A DNA stretch of 64,000 bases from Silurus meridionalis (Eukaryota; Chordata; Actinopteri; Siluriformes; Siluridae): contig NC_060887.1 of the NCBI RefSeq assembly GCF_014805685.1, forward strand, positions 17,080,463 to 17,144,462. Reading direction: 5' to 3'. The notes beneath the pieces were generated by a model. The model searched no databases. It was not told the DNA's origin and was given only the letters and a program-made list of their open reading frames with translations. Shown here in pieces: positions 1 through 14,500 of this stretch (positions are counted from its first letter, which is position 1; every line of letters starts with the position of its first letter). The translations under genes were made by a program, and so were the position numbers.

Positions 1-2497
1 CCTGGGCAGGCCAGAGTAAACTGCACAATTAGAGGTCTGTGTGATGGGAGCTGTTTTTGGCTGGAGAACAGTGGCCATCTGTGAGCGAAACATATGATTT
101 GCATATTATTGAAGCCGGAGGAAGACGGAAGAGGAGAGGGCGTCTAGCTAATGAGTAAAACAAACAGCGTGGCTGGGCTATGAGGAAGATGCATTTGTTT
201 GGAAATACAAACTGATGGCTGAGCGATCGCTTTACCTTAGACATCTGGATCATTTTGATTAAGTACTGAAAAACATGAAACATTACAATACCCAGGGATG
301 GATGATATTTATGTATTTATATTTATTTATGATACATGTATTTCAAATATAAAAAAGGATTTTGTCATTTGTACTTGATAGGGTTGATGACAATGTTTTC
401 ATATTTTGTATGAAAACACTTTAGTGTTTTGTATTTTTGTTGTTTTAAAATACTGTATAATACTTTTGTAAGATGTCTACATGATGACATATAAATGGGG
501 CCTCTGATCGGTGCCTAGACTTTACCCAGACTTGTTGAGATCGGAAGGTGGTGAAGGTAAGAAACGTGCAGGCTGCCAGCTTCCAAACAGGTGTCCATTG
601 ATTGATAAATAAATATTTGATTGCTGAATATTGTACCCTAATTGAAGTAGCTGTTTAGTAGGATCATGATTTTGTAAACCATTGCATGAATGACTGCCTG
701 ACACATCATATATTATTATATTTATGATTAACAATCAAATGATTAATTAGTTAGAAACTAGTTGCTATGAACACTGGTGCCATCAGTTGTCTTCTTATAA
801 ATGACTTGTTTGTCAGTGAGTCAGTGTTGCTGATGCAAAGTAGCCCTTTATTACCAAACACCAAGTAACTAAATTAGGATACAATTATGAGACATTCGCC
901 AACTGTTCAACATCAAACTGTGGGTTACTTGAAAACTAACCTTCATCTGGGAGATCACAGGGATTATGTATGTCAATATTGAATCTGTTAACTGGTTACA
1001 TGCATGATTTATTGTGTGACTCGGCCAGAGAAAAGTTGTTAATCAAATAGGCCAATTGATGGAAGGTTTGCAAAGACCTTTCATGCTCCCTCGTTAAAAG
1101 TATTATTTCGTATTTTATATGTGCTGTGTTTAACTAGGCTTATCAATGATAGAACGAAATATATATATACACCAAGAAAGGGATAAATATCTTCAGCCGA
1201 AATCTAAACAACCTGGCAATGTGCAGTCAAGAACAAAATTTTGCATGCCCTATGGCTTTTGAACCAAAAGAGACCAAAATGCTGTTACTCTAAACTGTGT
1301 ATGAGTATGTGAAAGAGTATGTGAATGAATGTGTGCATAGTGGACTGGTGCCCAGTCAATGTTTCGCAGATGAGCTCTGGCGTTGTAACCCCCGGCTATG
1401 ATAAATGTGTGAATGAACGAATTAATAAATACATTCCACTGTATTTGACCTGCTTTTATGACCCCTCCAGCAGAAAAATGAGTAGCAAGAAATTATGCAC
1501 TATAGACAAACGATCATTATGATTATGAAAGCAATGAGCGAATAGTTCTGACAGAATAGTGCTGGATGAAGCATGAATGACTGACGTCCGTTTATCTTTC
1601 CACAAGTGCTTTTTATTACAAAAGTCATTCTCCATCCTCTTAGGAGTGCTTCCCAAGTTTGAAAGCGTTTGATGATCATTCAAGCGAGTTCTACTTTCCA
1701 ACTGACATGTCCTCCTTGTGGCCTTCGAAACGTAATCAGATCATTTGTGAAATCCTGCCAAGTAACCAAACATGACTTTAACCTTTGCATTTAAAGCGCT
1801 CAGTCACAACAGCCATCATCCGAACCGATAAAACACTTCAAATGTCTGCCAAACAGTGAGATAGACACGAAAGAAATCCTTAATCAACACCATCTCCCAG
1901 CATCTGGTCCTCATCTGATGAGCCATGAGCACAAATAAGGAAAAATAGGCTAATGTATTTGCCCTCAGAAGCACAGTCCATATCGCTGCAACCATCTTCA
2001 AACTGCACGACCTGTGACCCCTGACGTGCTTAATCAGAGGCCGATTGTTCTCCGGCAGAGTGGGATAGAGGCAGAGGAATGAGCCATGTCCCGGGAGCTC
2101 CTCTAGAGCGTTCCTCCATCACTAGAAACAGGCTCAGGTAATATTTTCCTCGACTCCATTCAACAACTATACAATGGAAACTCTGGAAAGACAGCTTTGA
2201 TCAGACTGGTGTTGAAGGCTCGGAGTTTCCCTTGGATCCCTCATTGAACAGAGGACCTGTGTGGAACCCCCTGCTCCGAAAGCTCATGCCATTCTACACC
2301 ATCCAGCACAAACCTCACACTTGCAAATGTGAAAATAAAAACTGCAGCTGAATGGAATGGTTCAGAACATTTTTCCCCCAAGTGCCAAGCTGTTATTTGT
2401 ACTATGTCGACATGTCCATGAACGTCCATGAAAGCATCAGAGAAGTGATGTCAAAATAAAAATAAGATAAAGTTCACAGAATTAGACAGAATTAAAA

Positions 2498-2499
<2 letters not shown>

Positions 2500-2529
<30 letters not shown>
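2500..2529. repeat. (GT)n microsatellite
   Basis: About 30 bp of GT repeats followed by a GGGTGGGGGTGGG run. Confidence 0.9.
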
Positions 2530-2535
<6 letters not shown>

Positions 2536-3082
2536 GGTGGGTGGATGTGTTTTAACAAACTGTGCTAAGCAAACAGTGAGAGAATAGTCTTGTGCTGCTG
2601 TTATTTAATAAATCAGCTCCCCCTCCCCCCTTTTCTTTTTCCTTTTTTTTCCCCCCAACTACAGGCCTCGTCTTGTTTTCTACCGGCTCCAAAGATCAAG
2701 GTTCCTTAATTCCCAGGTCAAATGTCACGTAGATAAAATCAGCCAAAAAGTGAAAGTAGCTTCTAACAGAAGCAAATACTTTGTTCATGTCTCTCATCCC
2801 TTTCTCTTCAGTCAACTATGTTTGGGTTTGGTTGCTTTAGTTAATTAAGTAGTTTTCAGGTGTCTCCTGTGTTGCCTTAACAAAAGGTCAAATATTGGAA
2901 ATGCCATGGCTGAACTAAAAATACAGCAAAAATGTATGTCAGTTTTTCACAGTATTGTGATATTTGAAAATTCCTTTAACAAATGTAGAGATATACACTT
3001 TATGAATAAGAGAGATGTAATTACTGTTTTAACATAATAAAATGTATCTAATGATGCATTTCATTGCAGCCAAACCAAAAGG

Positions 3083-3101
3083 TTTTTTTTTTTTTTTTTT
3101 T
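3083..3101. repeat. Poly(T) tract
   Basis: Nineteen consecutive T residues in intron 3. Confidence 0.9.
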
Positions 3102-3335
3102 ACAATGTATGTTTGCTGTAGAAAAGGTTTCTGCCTGTCTGATAAAAACCAAACCAAACCAAAATAACATATTACACTCTGGAGGTAAAACAATCCCACT
3201 TACACCATGAGTCAGGATTACCTAACATGTTTTTGTAATAGTTACCATTCCAAACACAATATAAATGACAGATATGATTTCATTTTATAACACATAGTAA
3301 GAACATGATAATGCTAATTAAAAATATGATATAAA

Positions 3336-3352
3336 ACAACAACAACAACAAC
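3336..3352. repeat. (AAC)n short repeat
   Basis: About six CAA units. Confidence 0.85.
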
Positions 3353-3458
3353 AGATCAGTCACAAATATCTTTGCACAAACAATGCTCCAAAAAAATGTG
3401 TTTTGCATATTTTTTTAATGCTCTAGTTTTGTCCTCTTTTGCACAGCATGTGGCAAAT

Positions 3459-3480
3459 TAATAATAATAATAATAATAAT
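3459..3480. repeat. (AAT)n short repeat
   Basis: About seven AAT units, continued by a degenerate ATC/AAT stretch. Confidence 0.85.
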
Positions 3481-6400
3481 CATCATCTTAATAATCATTT
3501 TGCATATTTCTGTCTTTTGTGAATGACCAGATTTACTGAGAGCACTTTCCTGTCTTTAAATCGACTAAACTGCCTACACATGTTGAAACGGCTTTTGGTT
3601 TTACACATTCTCTCCAGATGCTTTACATCTGTGCACACTTTTGAAACACCATGCACACTTTCCTCACATCAAATCGGTATCTCCGTACAAAAATAACAGA
3701 CTCTTGCTGCACGGGTCAGAACTGCCAATCTCTGACATGCATCCATATCTAGATTTTCTGCACTAGAACTGGGTGATACACATTGTGATGTCTTTTAGTG
3801 TACCCATTGTCCTGTTTTAGTAATTATTGTACTGTCCTGCACTGTTTTCACACGTTTGCACATACAATGCTGTGTAGTATTATGTTGTGTTATGTATGAA
3901 TAAATGAATAATCTTAGAGAAACACTGTTTTGTTTCACTGAGCATTTAACCAGCTGTAAATGGTTGAAATGACAAAGAAGGCACTTGAATTGACTTGAAA
4001 TCATCCCTGTTTGTGTCTTCCTAACCTTCAAAACACACTCTGTTTTTCATTTATAAGCACTGGGATTGCAGCACTGAGAGCCATAGCCGGTGCTTTTTTG
4101 CGGCAGGACAGCCTGTAGTTAGAGTGTCATTTTTAGCCCCAGGTTTACTGTGTTCCATGTCTGTGGCGTGTGAGGCTCTGGGCAGCAGAGGCGTCCTGTC
4201 AGATGGCTGCATCACTGCACCTTCACACCATACACCATTCAAGCTTTTTGCTGTAATAGCTCCTTTTCAGTGCTTTTGTCTGGTTTGAACTGGCTAACGC
4301 ACACTGGCATTATCCTGTATATTTTAAGTGCCATACAAAATAAATGAATAGGAGGACAAATCCCTGCATAAGCAAATGTCTGTTTTTAGACGATAGTTGG
4401 ATCATTCAAACCGAAATCTTGGCTTAAAGTGTGTAAATTAACTGCTTTTTATATTCACCATGTAATGCCATTCTGTCAGTATTAAGCTGGTAGTGATGAC
4501 TGGTTAAGATCTTTTAATCTTGCAGTTGTCCTCTGTTTATCCCCACAGAGCAGTTAGACCTGTCCTTGAAGAAACAAGGCCAAAAAAAGCAAGCAACATA
4601 TAAACCGTTCAAATTATTACAAGCTCTCTGTGTCACAGATTTTGAACAATGCTATCATTTATTAATTTTTATTTTATTTTTTTTACAAATGGAAGATCTT
4701 TCTCCTGTAAGAAATGTTTAAAACACCATTTGTTTGACTTTAAACCTACAAATGTTTGTTAAAAATCAGAAACCTGGTCTAAAGCTCTTTATTTTCTTTA
4801 AAAATAATGAAATATACAAAGGGCAACATAGTAGTAGCACATTAAGTGAATCTTCACTCTTCAATACAAAGTGATACCACAACAAGCAAGCTTTCACATT
4901 TCTCATCAACAAATCAAAAGAAAATCAAACATCAGTAAAGAAAGAAATCCCATTAAGAAGCAACTCGGCTTAAGAATGCATGCAGAGTTGTGCTGACCAT
5001 CAATCTTGGGTCATTAAAGCGTACCTGAAGAAGCTCACATTCGCCATGCTGATGGCATCTTTTTAAGAGCGGAGATGCATCTCTCCTGGCAGAGAGTTGA
5101 TTATAGTCTTCAGTGCCAACACTGATGGAAGCCAGCACTCAAATGAGAGCACTTAAAATTTCAAAGAGGGATCTATGTTCAAAAAAGTGCCTTTGAAACT
5201 CTGCTTGAGATGCAGAAAGCAACTAGGCAGGAATGCTGATGCAGGATCTGTTGTTGTAAGACCTATATCTTTTAACTTTCAGAACAAAAGAAGAGAAATC
5301 TGATCTTAGACCTGCACTCTTTTGAGATGTTTTAGAAAGTGAAAGGTAAAAAACTATCCCAGGAGTATGAAGTCTTAAGGGTCTTGAAGGATGCCCAGAT
5401 TTCTCTACTGAATGAGTTACACATTTCTTTGTGAAAAATTGTAATTCCAGCAGCAAGATTGAAAAACATTGCTTGGTGTTTTTCTGATCTTAAGCTTTTA
5501 CTTTAGTTGAGTCTATTCTCTCTGTAACCTAAATTCCTGTTCTTTGAAAACAACAGTGGAATCTGATGTGGTCTTGTGCTATTGTAGCACACGGCACCAA
5601 AATCCAAATATGCATAGCAAGCCATCAGTATTTTGCTGATGCAACATGATTGGCTGATTGGATAATTGCATGAATGTACATTAATATTAACATGGCTGAT
5701 GAGTGTTTAATAAACATTTATTGAATATGTTGCTGCTGACAATTAGCTGATCCCTACAAGTTGGGGTAGGATATAGTGACTATATCTAGTTTTGGATAAA
5801 TACCTATTAATTGCTATGTCATGAACGTATTTATTTATGTATCTATTTATGTAGGAATTTATGTATATATTTATGTATGTTGCAATTTATGTAACTGTAT
5901 GTCTGTCTGTCTGTGTATTTACATATCTTCACATTATTATTACTTTTTTATATAACACAAAAAGCAGTGGTTTTATATCAAACATGGAAAAGTAATAGCA
6001 ATGCAATGTAATTCCAAAACGCATTGAAATCAGGACAAAACTGCCCAAAGGTGTTATTCAAGTAAGTATGTGCAACTCTTTTCAAGATAGACCACTTTAT
6101 TGAAATGTATATGATACCTAACTAACAGTTCATGCTAAAAAAGCTTGTTTAATGGAAAAGGCTATCTGGTCAGTCATAAAGGTCAGGAAGGAGCATCCTG
6201 GGAGCCATCACAACCAACTTAGTTCCACAGTTTACACACAAAACAGATACAGATTCCAGCAAAAAGCCTATGCGATGTCATTTGAAATGACTGAGGTGAT
6301 TGTTTTGAAAAAATCCATTAGTTGCTTACAACTACACTTACCTACTTTCGAGACTCTTGCCTTAGTTATACATCATATAGAATGAAATAAACTAAGGTTA

Positions 6401-8543
6401 AATGAATGTGCATATAAAGACAAAAATCAAGAACTTGCCAAATCGGCCATACATTTTTTTGGTAAAACCTTTCCCTCCCAAATGGCACCTTTTTTAAATA
6501 CAGAACTCATTAGTATGGTCTGTTAAGCTTAGCCGACCTCTCCATGTTAGCAGCATTTGCAACTCAGACTGACAGTTTAACTTCAAGAAAAACTATGGAA
6601 AGAAAAATATTCTTCGATACTCTTATAACCACGTTTTTTTAACAACAGAAGGAAACCAGAGAACCTGAAGGAATTCTACATGCATACAAAAGAAACGTGA
6701 AACCTTGGATATGCAGAAATTGCGAACAGCATTGACACTATAAGATTATATATTAAAATATATTAAAATATATATTATAAATGGAACATACTTAATATTC
6801 ATAGGAGTAAATAGAGACATATATACTAAGTCAAGTAACTAAATGAAGACTGTTAGTAGGTCATGTCATTATCTGGCTTAGTCCAGAAGGATTAAGAACA
6901 GACAGCAGATGGAACTCTGTATTTATACCATCAACTTGAATCACCCCCATGACAGAGATGAGTAGATGTTACAGGACTACTGTGGCAAGGATAAAAATGG
7001 GAAGGCAAAAAATAAGCCTTATCTATTACAGTCCATCTTAGTCATAGACGTGAGAAGGAATTGAACTGAGTTAATTATATTTCTTACTGTGTACAGTATT
7101 CGGCGATAGATATATTAGACTGCGCATGCTAAAAAGAAAGACAGAGCAGCTGTTTGAAAAGTGTGGCTGAATCATCACATGTGACTGAAATCCCAAGTGC
7201 AAATCTCACCAAAACTTTCTGGCCATTTAAATGAACCTATAACGTACAACACTATCTATAATACAGTTTAATGTAACTTAGCTATTCTTCTCAATGTGGG
7301 AAAAATCCAAAGCGGTGATTGCACAACTGACTTCTCTAATAGCGTCCACTATGTCTTCACTAATCTCAGTAAATCCCTACATATGCAGATTTAATTTCTT
7401 GCCTGCTGCCAATACTAAGGGAAGAAAGAACTTATACAAACATTTTATAAACAACAGTCTTACTAGACGCAAATAATTGGACAAGTTTATGAAATATAAC
7501 CCCATTTGAAACTTGCCAATAGAAAAAAGAGTTGATCTCTTGGATTAGCTATACACTGAACCACTACTTTCATACCAAAAATGTATTACCAGGACTGCCC
7601 ACAATTTGTAATCTGGTTTTCCTTCAACTCAATGGGATGCAATAATTGCTACTGTCTAAACTCACAAAGAACTGTGGAAAAACATTACTGATGAAAATGG
7701 TGGATGCTGACTGAAACCTTCTTTATTGCACAGTGGTACTGTCCATGGTAAGTCTGGTCAAGCTGTGATTCTGTCCCTTGTATGCATCTCCCTGCACGGC
7801 GCTTTGTGTTTCCACAACTTTCTTTCTGCGAGGCCAGGAAACATCACACTGTTTCAAACAAACGATGGCCATACAACTTTCCATTTCATCTGCGTGCTAA
7901 TTTGTTATGCACCACACTCCTCGCTAAAACTGTTTAAAAAAAACAGGCGAGTTGGCAGTCTAACCCCCAGGGTTCTTCATTCCGGATAGCTGGTGTAATA
8001 AAACACTACTCATAGATGAGAGTGAAAGGGGATGAATTCCTGCATTAAACCGAAGGAAGCCTTCACGGCAGGCTGCTGGATTTCATTCAGCTCCCATGAC
8101 ACCACAGAGAGGATGCTCATTTTCTAGCTTTCTCTCCCTTGCGTCTTTGTGCTGAGAATGAGTAGACTATATAGGACACAGTGTCTGCAAATGTAAAGGA
8201 AGATCTGGAGTCAGTGTGGTGTTCTTGCACAATGAGCTGCTGCTGTGTTTGGTGATCTTCTGTTTGGATAAGTAATCTGTGGGCCAACAGGCTGAGAAGC
8301 AGAATAACAAAATAAGCAAGTGTTTATACTGGTTGGCTGCAAAAATATATGTCCTTGGATAAAGTTTCTATCCAGACGCATACACCTGAAACAGCTGGCA
8401 AACACCTACAACAAAAAAAGGTACTGAAAAATAACACAATTTAATGGTTTGTCTTCTCATCCCTAGTGGTTGTCTTTGTTTTAATGTCCTACGCAATTTT
8501 TTTGTGGTTCTGTATTTCAGTTATTCTGCTCTGCCCCCCTAAA

Positions 8544-8546
<3 letters not shown>

Positions 8547-8600
<54 letters not shown>
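8547..8600. repeat. (CA)n microsatellite
   Basis: Twenty-seven uninterrupted CA units. Confidence 0.95.
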
Positions 8601-8602
<2 letters not shown>

Positions 8603-11525
8603 CTTACTCTTTCTCTAAGAATTCTCCACTGTGGAGAACAGGAAACACAGCTGTAACACTAACTCTGAATGTGTCTTTCCGAGCAGAAGGTCTGTCTTGT
8701 CAACACTTTCCAAAGATAACACTGTGGACCTCACTGCCAGACTAAAGCGAGGCTCACTCATGGGTGAGTTCAAAAACCACAGTCAAAAGGAAGATGGTAT
8801 GAAGGTGATCGGGCTTTAAATACACTAAATATTTCTGAGGTTACTGATCCTTATGGAGCCACATCCAAAGGCTTGATTATGTCCTAAATCAAAATGCCGG
8901 AAAAGTCATCTACGATGAAAAAAAACAACAACAACACTGAAAGCCTCCAAATATATTAATGATGATGTCACATCCTCCTTTAAAACTGCCATATCTTGAT
9001 GTCATCATGATAAAAAAAATGAATCCACAAACTATGAGTTGCTTTAAGCTTTTTTCATAAGTAGTAGCCGAATCAAAAGAATTACAACATTAAACGGATT
9101 AACAGTTAAACCATAACTAAAATTACAACCCTAAAGACAGATTATCTCTCTGGTTGTGCTTGAAAGGTAAACTGATTTAGTGGAAGCAAAAACATGGGGA
9201 AAAACAGCATTCAGGGAAGTAATGAGAGACCTGCCATGGCGGTATGCACAGTCACACACACGCCGCATGACGTCTGAGCCAGAGAGCATTCCTCCTCTTC
9301 ACTCTTTCTTCTCCTGTCCTTGAAAACCCACCCCTTCCACTCTGCGAGGTGGAGGGCATGAAAAAGGGTACAAGGTCAATGGACGAATGTAAAAGCAGGT
9401 TATTAGACTGCAGTGAAAGTGGAAGAGGCAGTATAGTGGAGTTGTGGGCACGCGGCTTGTCCATCGCTTCTCACAGGAAGGACATCACCTAATTCTAATT
9501 TACTGTTGCTTCCGTATGCTATAAAACCTTTCAAAAATGGACGCCCTCATAATCAATGCATTTAAGTGAGCACTATTTCACACAGCAATAGCAAGCTGGC
9601 AGCTTTTTCCAGACACTACGTTTTTTCCTAATAGGAACAAAGTGCACAGCTGCTCCCTAAAAGCGCATATATCAAATAACCAGCAAAGAAGCAGCCATGT
9701 TGAGGCAAAGCTCTTGAAGGATGCTAAAAATGGATTGTTAAAAAATAAAGTCAACTTTTTTAGCTCAATTCAGAATGTGCCGCTTTCACACCAGCTCGGC
9801 TTTCAGTAGCTGGCTAAAAATAATCCAAGCTCCTTTTCATCAGGATTGATGTCGCTGGTGGCTGACTTAGTCCTACACTCCTCCTCTTGGCCTGTCTCTT
9901 GCCCCACAATAGCTGGTTCTTTGGCAACGGCTTTTATTCAACATGAGCGCTTCTATTGACAGAGGCTCAAACTTTGCTTCTGCTTAGACCTTAAAATCAA
10001 GAGAGAGTGAAGGAGAAAAAGAGGGACAGAGAGAAAATAGAAAGGCACCAAGTGTCCACAGGAGATACGATTGTGTCTTCTCCCTATCAATCAGGCATTT
10101 GACAGGAGGTGGTTGACCCCTACCCTGTGTAGCTGGGTGGAGATTCAGTTAGAGTCAGCATGGTGTGACAGTGCCTCTTTGCCACTGGCACAATAGAGAG
10201 CGCACCCAACTCCCAGAACACTGAGGGAGAGAAGTGCACAGCAAGAGCCTTTCATGAGCAGAACCCTGGCCCATGCTCTCTTACCCCCAGAAAAGGCCTC
10301 AAAGACTTTTGGGCTGTGCTCCAGGACCCCTAGTGTGAGCGTGAATGTGTGACAGTAAGAAAGATATTCACAAGGAGTACAGTGAAACAGTTCGTGTTCT
10401 GCTGTGAATTATTACATATATGGCATTGAACCTGAAATAAAACTTAAATGAAAGAAATGTTTTAACATTATTGATTATACTAATTTCTCTGACTGGACAA
10501 TGGCACTCAGAAAGTACTCTGTTCAGACTTCTGAATGTGTTTGTTTGTGTGTGTCTATCTCATCACTCCTAATAAGCAGTTTTTTGAGGTCGCCAAGTGG
10601 CATTCTTGGGTGAGAGGGTTTAACCTCTCCTTATCCTGCCTGTCAGACCGAATAGATCCACCTGTGTCTTACAGAGCAAAACAATCATATCCGTCAATCA
10701 TCAATCAATTCCACTAATGCAACCCAAGCAGTCAGGTTAAGACCTTTCCTAAAGAATCTAAGATCCTACACAGACAAGCTAATAGAATTTGTGGAAGATC
10801 TGACACCATTCCTCTAGAAAATGTTCATATCGGTTAAATATATAAAAAATAATTTTCATGTACTTAATTTTTTTTTTGTGTTATTTAAAAACACCACATA
10901 ATGTTTGCCCTGCATTCACATTTAAAAGCAAACCAACAAAATCCAATTTAATACGATTTTATTTGTACAGTGCTTTTAACAATGGTCACTAAATAGCTTT
11001 ACATAAAAATATTAATTCTAAAAAAATAATTTTTACATTTGTGTGTATCCCTAATGAACAAGCCGGAGACAGAGCTGGCAAAAAAAAAACTCCCTAAGCA
11101 AATCAGACTTCACAACAAAGCCCAGAAGAGGAGGGAAACACAGGGCAATGAGGCACCATGACATGAGCAAGGAGGGTTCAAAGGGGCTATTTTAGTTCGG
11201 TTTTATTTGAGTCCTGCAGCTCCTAAAGCAGCTGACACCAAGAAAAAGGTCACCCGTCCTCTCTCTTTCATTCCTTCACTTTAAATCTCTTTCTTGTTTT
11301 TTTGCTGTCTCTAGACTGCTAGATCTTTAACCTTCATTTTACAGAGCAGAAACAGTAAAGGCATTCAGTCTTCCTCAACCGGTTGCATAAATAAGTTGTA
11401 TTATTTTTTACTGCAGCTGTAATAAAAAATAAAAAACATAAAGATTAGTGTTTTTTGAGTCAATAATACCTAATTTCTCATTTTCAATCCAAGACTAAGA
11501 TACAGTGCCTATTTAAATAAGCATA

Positions 11526-11560
11526 CAGTGCCCTTCACAATTATTGGCTCCCTTCGTGAA
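11526..11560. mobile_element. Possible Tc1-type terminal repeat, one end only
   Basis: After a TA dinucleotide the sequence reads CAGTGCCCTTCACAATTATT then GGCTCCCTT, resembling the terminal repeat start of a common fish Tc1-like element. No matching inverted end and no transposase remnant were found nearby, so this is at most a relic or solo end. Confidence 0.3.
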
Positions 11561-14500
11561 ATGAGAAAGAAAAAAAAAACGTTAACGTGTAAAGTGTATA
11601 TGTCTACATTTGTGAACTTCATGCCACATGTTTTTGTTTAGAAAAAAAAAAAAGACTATGATTTATAAAACACTAAAGTCTGTACCATCTGGAAGAGGCA
11701 ACCATATTTTGGTCTAAAATATATGCTGGTACTTAAAACACCTGAATCACCAGCCACAAAAAACTTCAACAACTGATCCACCTCTATATTGTACTTGTGG
11801 TTTACTTTTTATTGTATGCGGTCTTCTTTTGTTTGCAAACATGCTCATTGTGTGCATGACCACAACACAAGATATCAATCGTTTTGATGTGTGAATCGTT
11901 AATTTCCTGTAACACTTCCGAACAACTGCTTCTTGTGCACGTGGCTTTTAACTTTTGATTTTCCAGCTTGAATACCAAAAAAAAAATCAAGAAAATGATT
12001 CCAAAAACTGTAATGCTCTCAATAATTTTTTCCTTTTTCACCATCCTCCATGCTGGGAAGGAAACATGCTCACAATTTCTGGCAAATATAATATAAGGGG
12101 AAAGAAATGCTAATAATACTATTACAAAAAAAATACAAAAGTACTAAACAAATAAAGCTACTAAAGACTTTAATACATTTATATTTGTTAAGCCAAATGT
12201 TTGAATATATGCTTATTATTTAGAGAAAAAAAAAGAAGAAAATATTATTAAAATTCCAGCTTTAAAAAAGCACTTATGCATTTATTTAATATGGGCCACT
12301 GACTGTCAATGAGAAGCGTAACCAAAGCACACTCTAGGCAAAATAGTTCCTCTATGGTGAGGAGAATTGAAACATTTGTCATGATGGGAAGCAGCCAAGG
12401 CCGGAAGACAGCAGATAAATCCAGAGGCTTTTGCTCTCTCAGAATCTTTGGAATATTTTGTCAGGAAACTCATATGAACGAGATATGGGTCAAATATTTT
12501 AATTGGGTTTATTCGGGTCAAAAATAGAGATTTGCCCTTGCAGGCAAAAGAGTACACACGTATAGATATCTAGGAATCTACCAGGTTAACAATCATATGT
12601 GTATCATATGTAATCTGTTGTGGGAATGAGTAAGCAAAAACGTGTCCAAAATCTGGCTATTATCCAGGGCTGATAATTATGCAGCCACATACACTGTGTA
12701 TTAACCAGAGCAACACAGAGCAGACACAGGTTGGCTCAAGACAGATGCAGTGCAGATAGTGCCTCAATTCTTCTCAGCTGATTTCTTCTCTTACCCCATT
12801 AAGCATCAAAGAAAAGAAGAAAGGCAAGAACCATCAAAGTTAATGGTCATCATAAAAATTCAAACTTTGATAAAAAGCTAAAACTGGTGTTCCAGATGCT
12901 ATACAAAATATTGCAACAGAACTTAGTGTTAAAAAAGGAACTAAACACTTTCAGAGAATAAGCATGAACTCATTCATTCGGCGTTTCACATAAAAACGCT
13001 CTTGCGTTCAGTCCTCACTGGCACAAATATTAAAGGCTCATAATGCTGGACTAGAAAACAACTGGGTCAAAACACAGACACGCGGTACTTTATGTGGCTA
13101 TGAGATCAAAACAATACAAAAATCAGTAATTGAGCTGAGTTATACAATATCCAAAAGCGGTCCTTGTTTAGGAAAACTCTGGTTGTTCATCTCCTTTGTA
13201 TGGCACTGAGGCAAGACTCATTGAAGTGCATTCCAATGAAAAGAATGTCTCTTTTTTTTTTTTACTTATTACTTATTGAACTGGTTTCATTTCCAAATGT
13301 TGAAAAATCCTGAGAAGTTGTACTTAAGTGAAAGTTCAGATAATCTTACTCAATTACATGTGGAAGTATTCAGCCAAAAATAAACTCAAAAGAAATGTAC
13401 GTTTGTTTTCATCTACGATGAATTTATTTGATGAAACTCACAAGAAAGGTCACAGGAGAAGATGATTCTTACAAAGTAAAATGTGCTGGATGGGTACTGG
13501 GAGCTTCAAGATTTGTTATAACTACACTGAAAAAGTAAATAAAATGTCTTTTCTTGAGGTTCTTACATATAAAAATTGTTTGCGATAAAACTTTTGAAAA
13601 TCGAATAGGCTGATTCTTAAACGCTGAAATCTGGAGAAGAATACACACCATTATCAGACTTCATAAACAAGGTTGCAATCTTTTGGGTATAAACCATGCC
13701 AAAAAGTATAAATAAAAGGCAGTGATTTCATTATTGGAATAGGCTAAATAACATTATGTTCTTATCAAAACAATGGTACTGTACGTAGTTATCAATTGTT
13801 ATGTTCAATGTCAGTTGCTAATTTACATGATTTTACTGCATTTCATAGCATATAAATGTCAAATGTCCCCCCCCAAATAATTGCAACATATTTGTAATTT
13901 ATTTAATTGTATTTTATACTTGTAAATAAAAAAGTTATATTTTGTACTTGTAAAAGCCCTTCATTCCTCAAGGCAATAATCAAACTGGTAGTTAGAAACA
14001 TGCATATCTTTAGAAATCAAACCTTTTTACAATTACCATCAGTACAAACCCTGTGTGCTATGTACATGCTTATTATCTTTAATCAATTTCACAACCCATA
14101 ACTCTTCTCTTTCTTCATTTTTACAATAAATCATTTTAAATTCATATTCTGCTCCATTCAAAAGCTAAATATGCTTTTAATTACTCCTGACATGTTAGAC
14201 AACACAAATAACCCAGCAAATAAACTACTCACTGGATAGAGTGGGCGAGGATGTTGTATAGTGAAATGTCTTCCAGATACTTTACAATGCCTTTGTTAAA
14301 ACACAGCCTGAAACCATTGCTCTATTTTAACATTGTTTACTGTCCAAAGCACAAACTGTTTGTGTGAATGGATAAAAAACGTTCGTCATAAAAAAAAAAA
14401 AAATGAGACGTTTAAGCAAACCTCAGTCACGACATGAACACCGCGAGACAACACAAATGCCACAGATCTGTGAAGTGATACTAAAACATTGCATGTAGTG

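Larger units (their letters stand above)
1..11524 (-). other. fhod3 intron 3, left part: no genes seen
   Basis: AT-rich intronic sequence. I see no FHOD exon, no RNA gene and no recognisable transposon protein. It holds simple repeats (annotated separately) and low-complexity TTTATGTA-like runs near 5,828-5,900. All open frames are short and have no family resemblance. Confidence 0.6.

Noticed and set aside
8191..8225. Candidate fhod3 exon 4 because of AAGATCTGG on the plus strand (antisense of an IFQ-type exon end)
   Set aside because: Neighbouring sequence does not translate to the expected SLKQIFQ segment and splice sites are missing. The similar words at 10,791 and 4,690 failed the same test.
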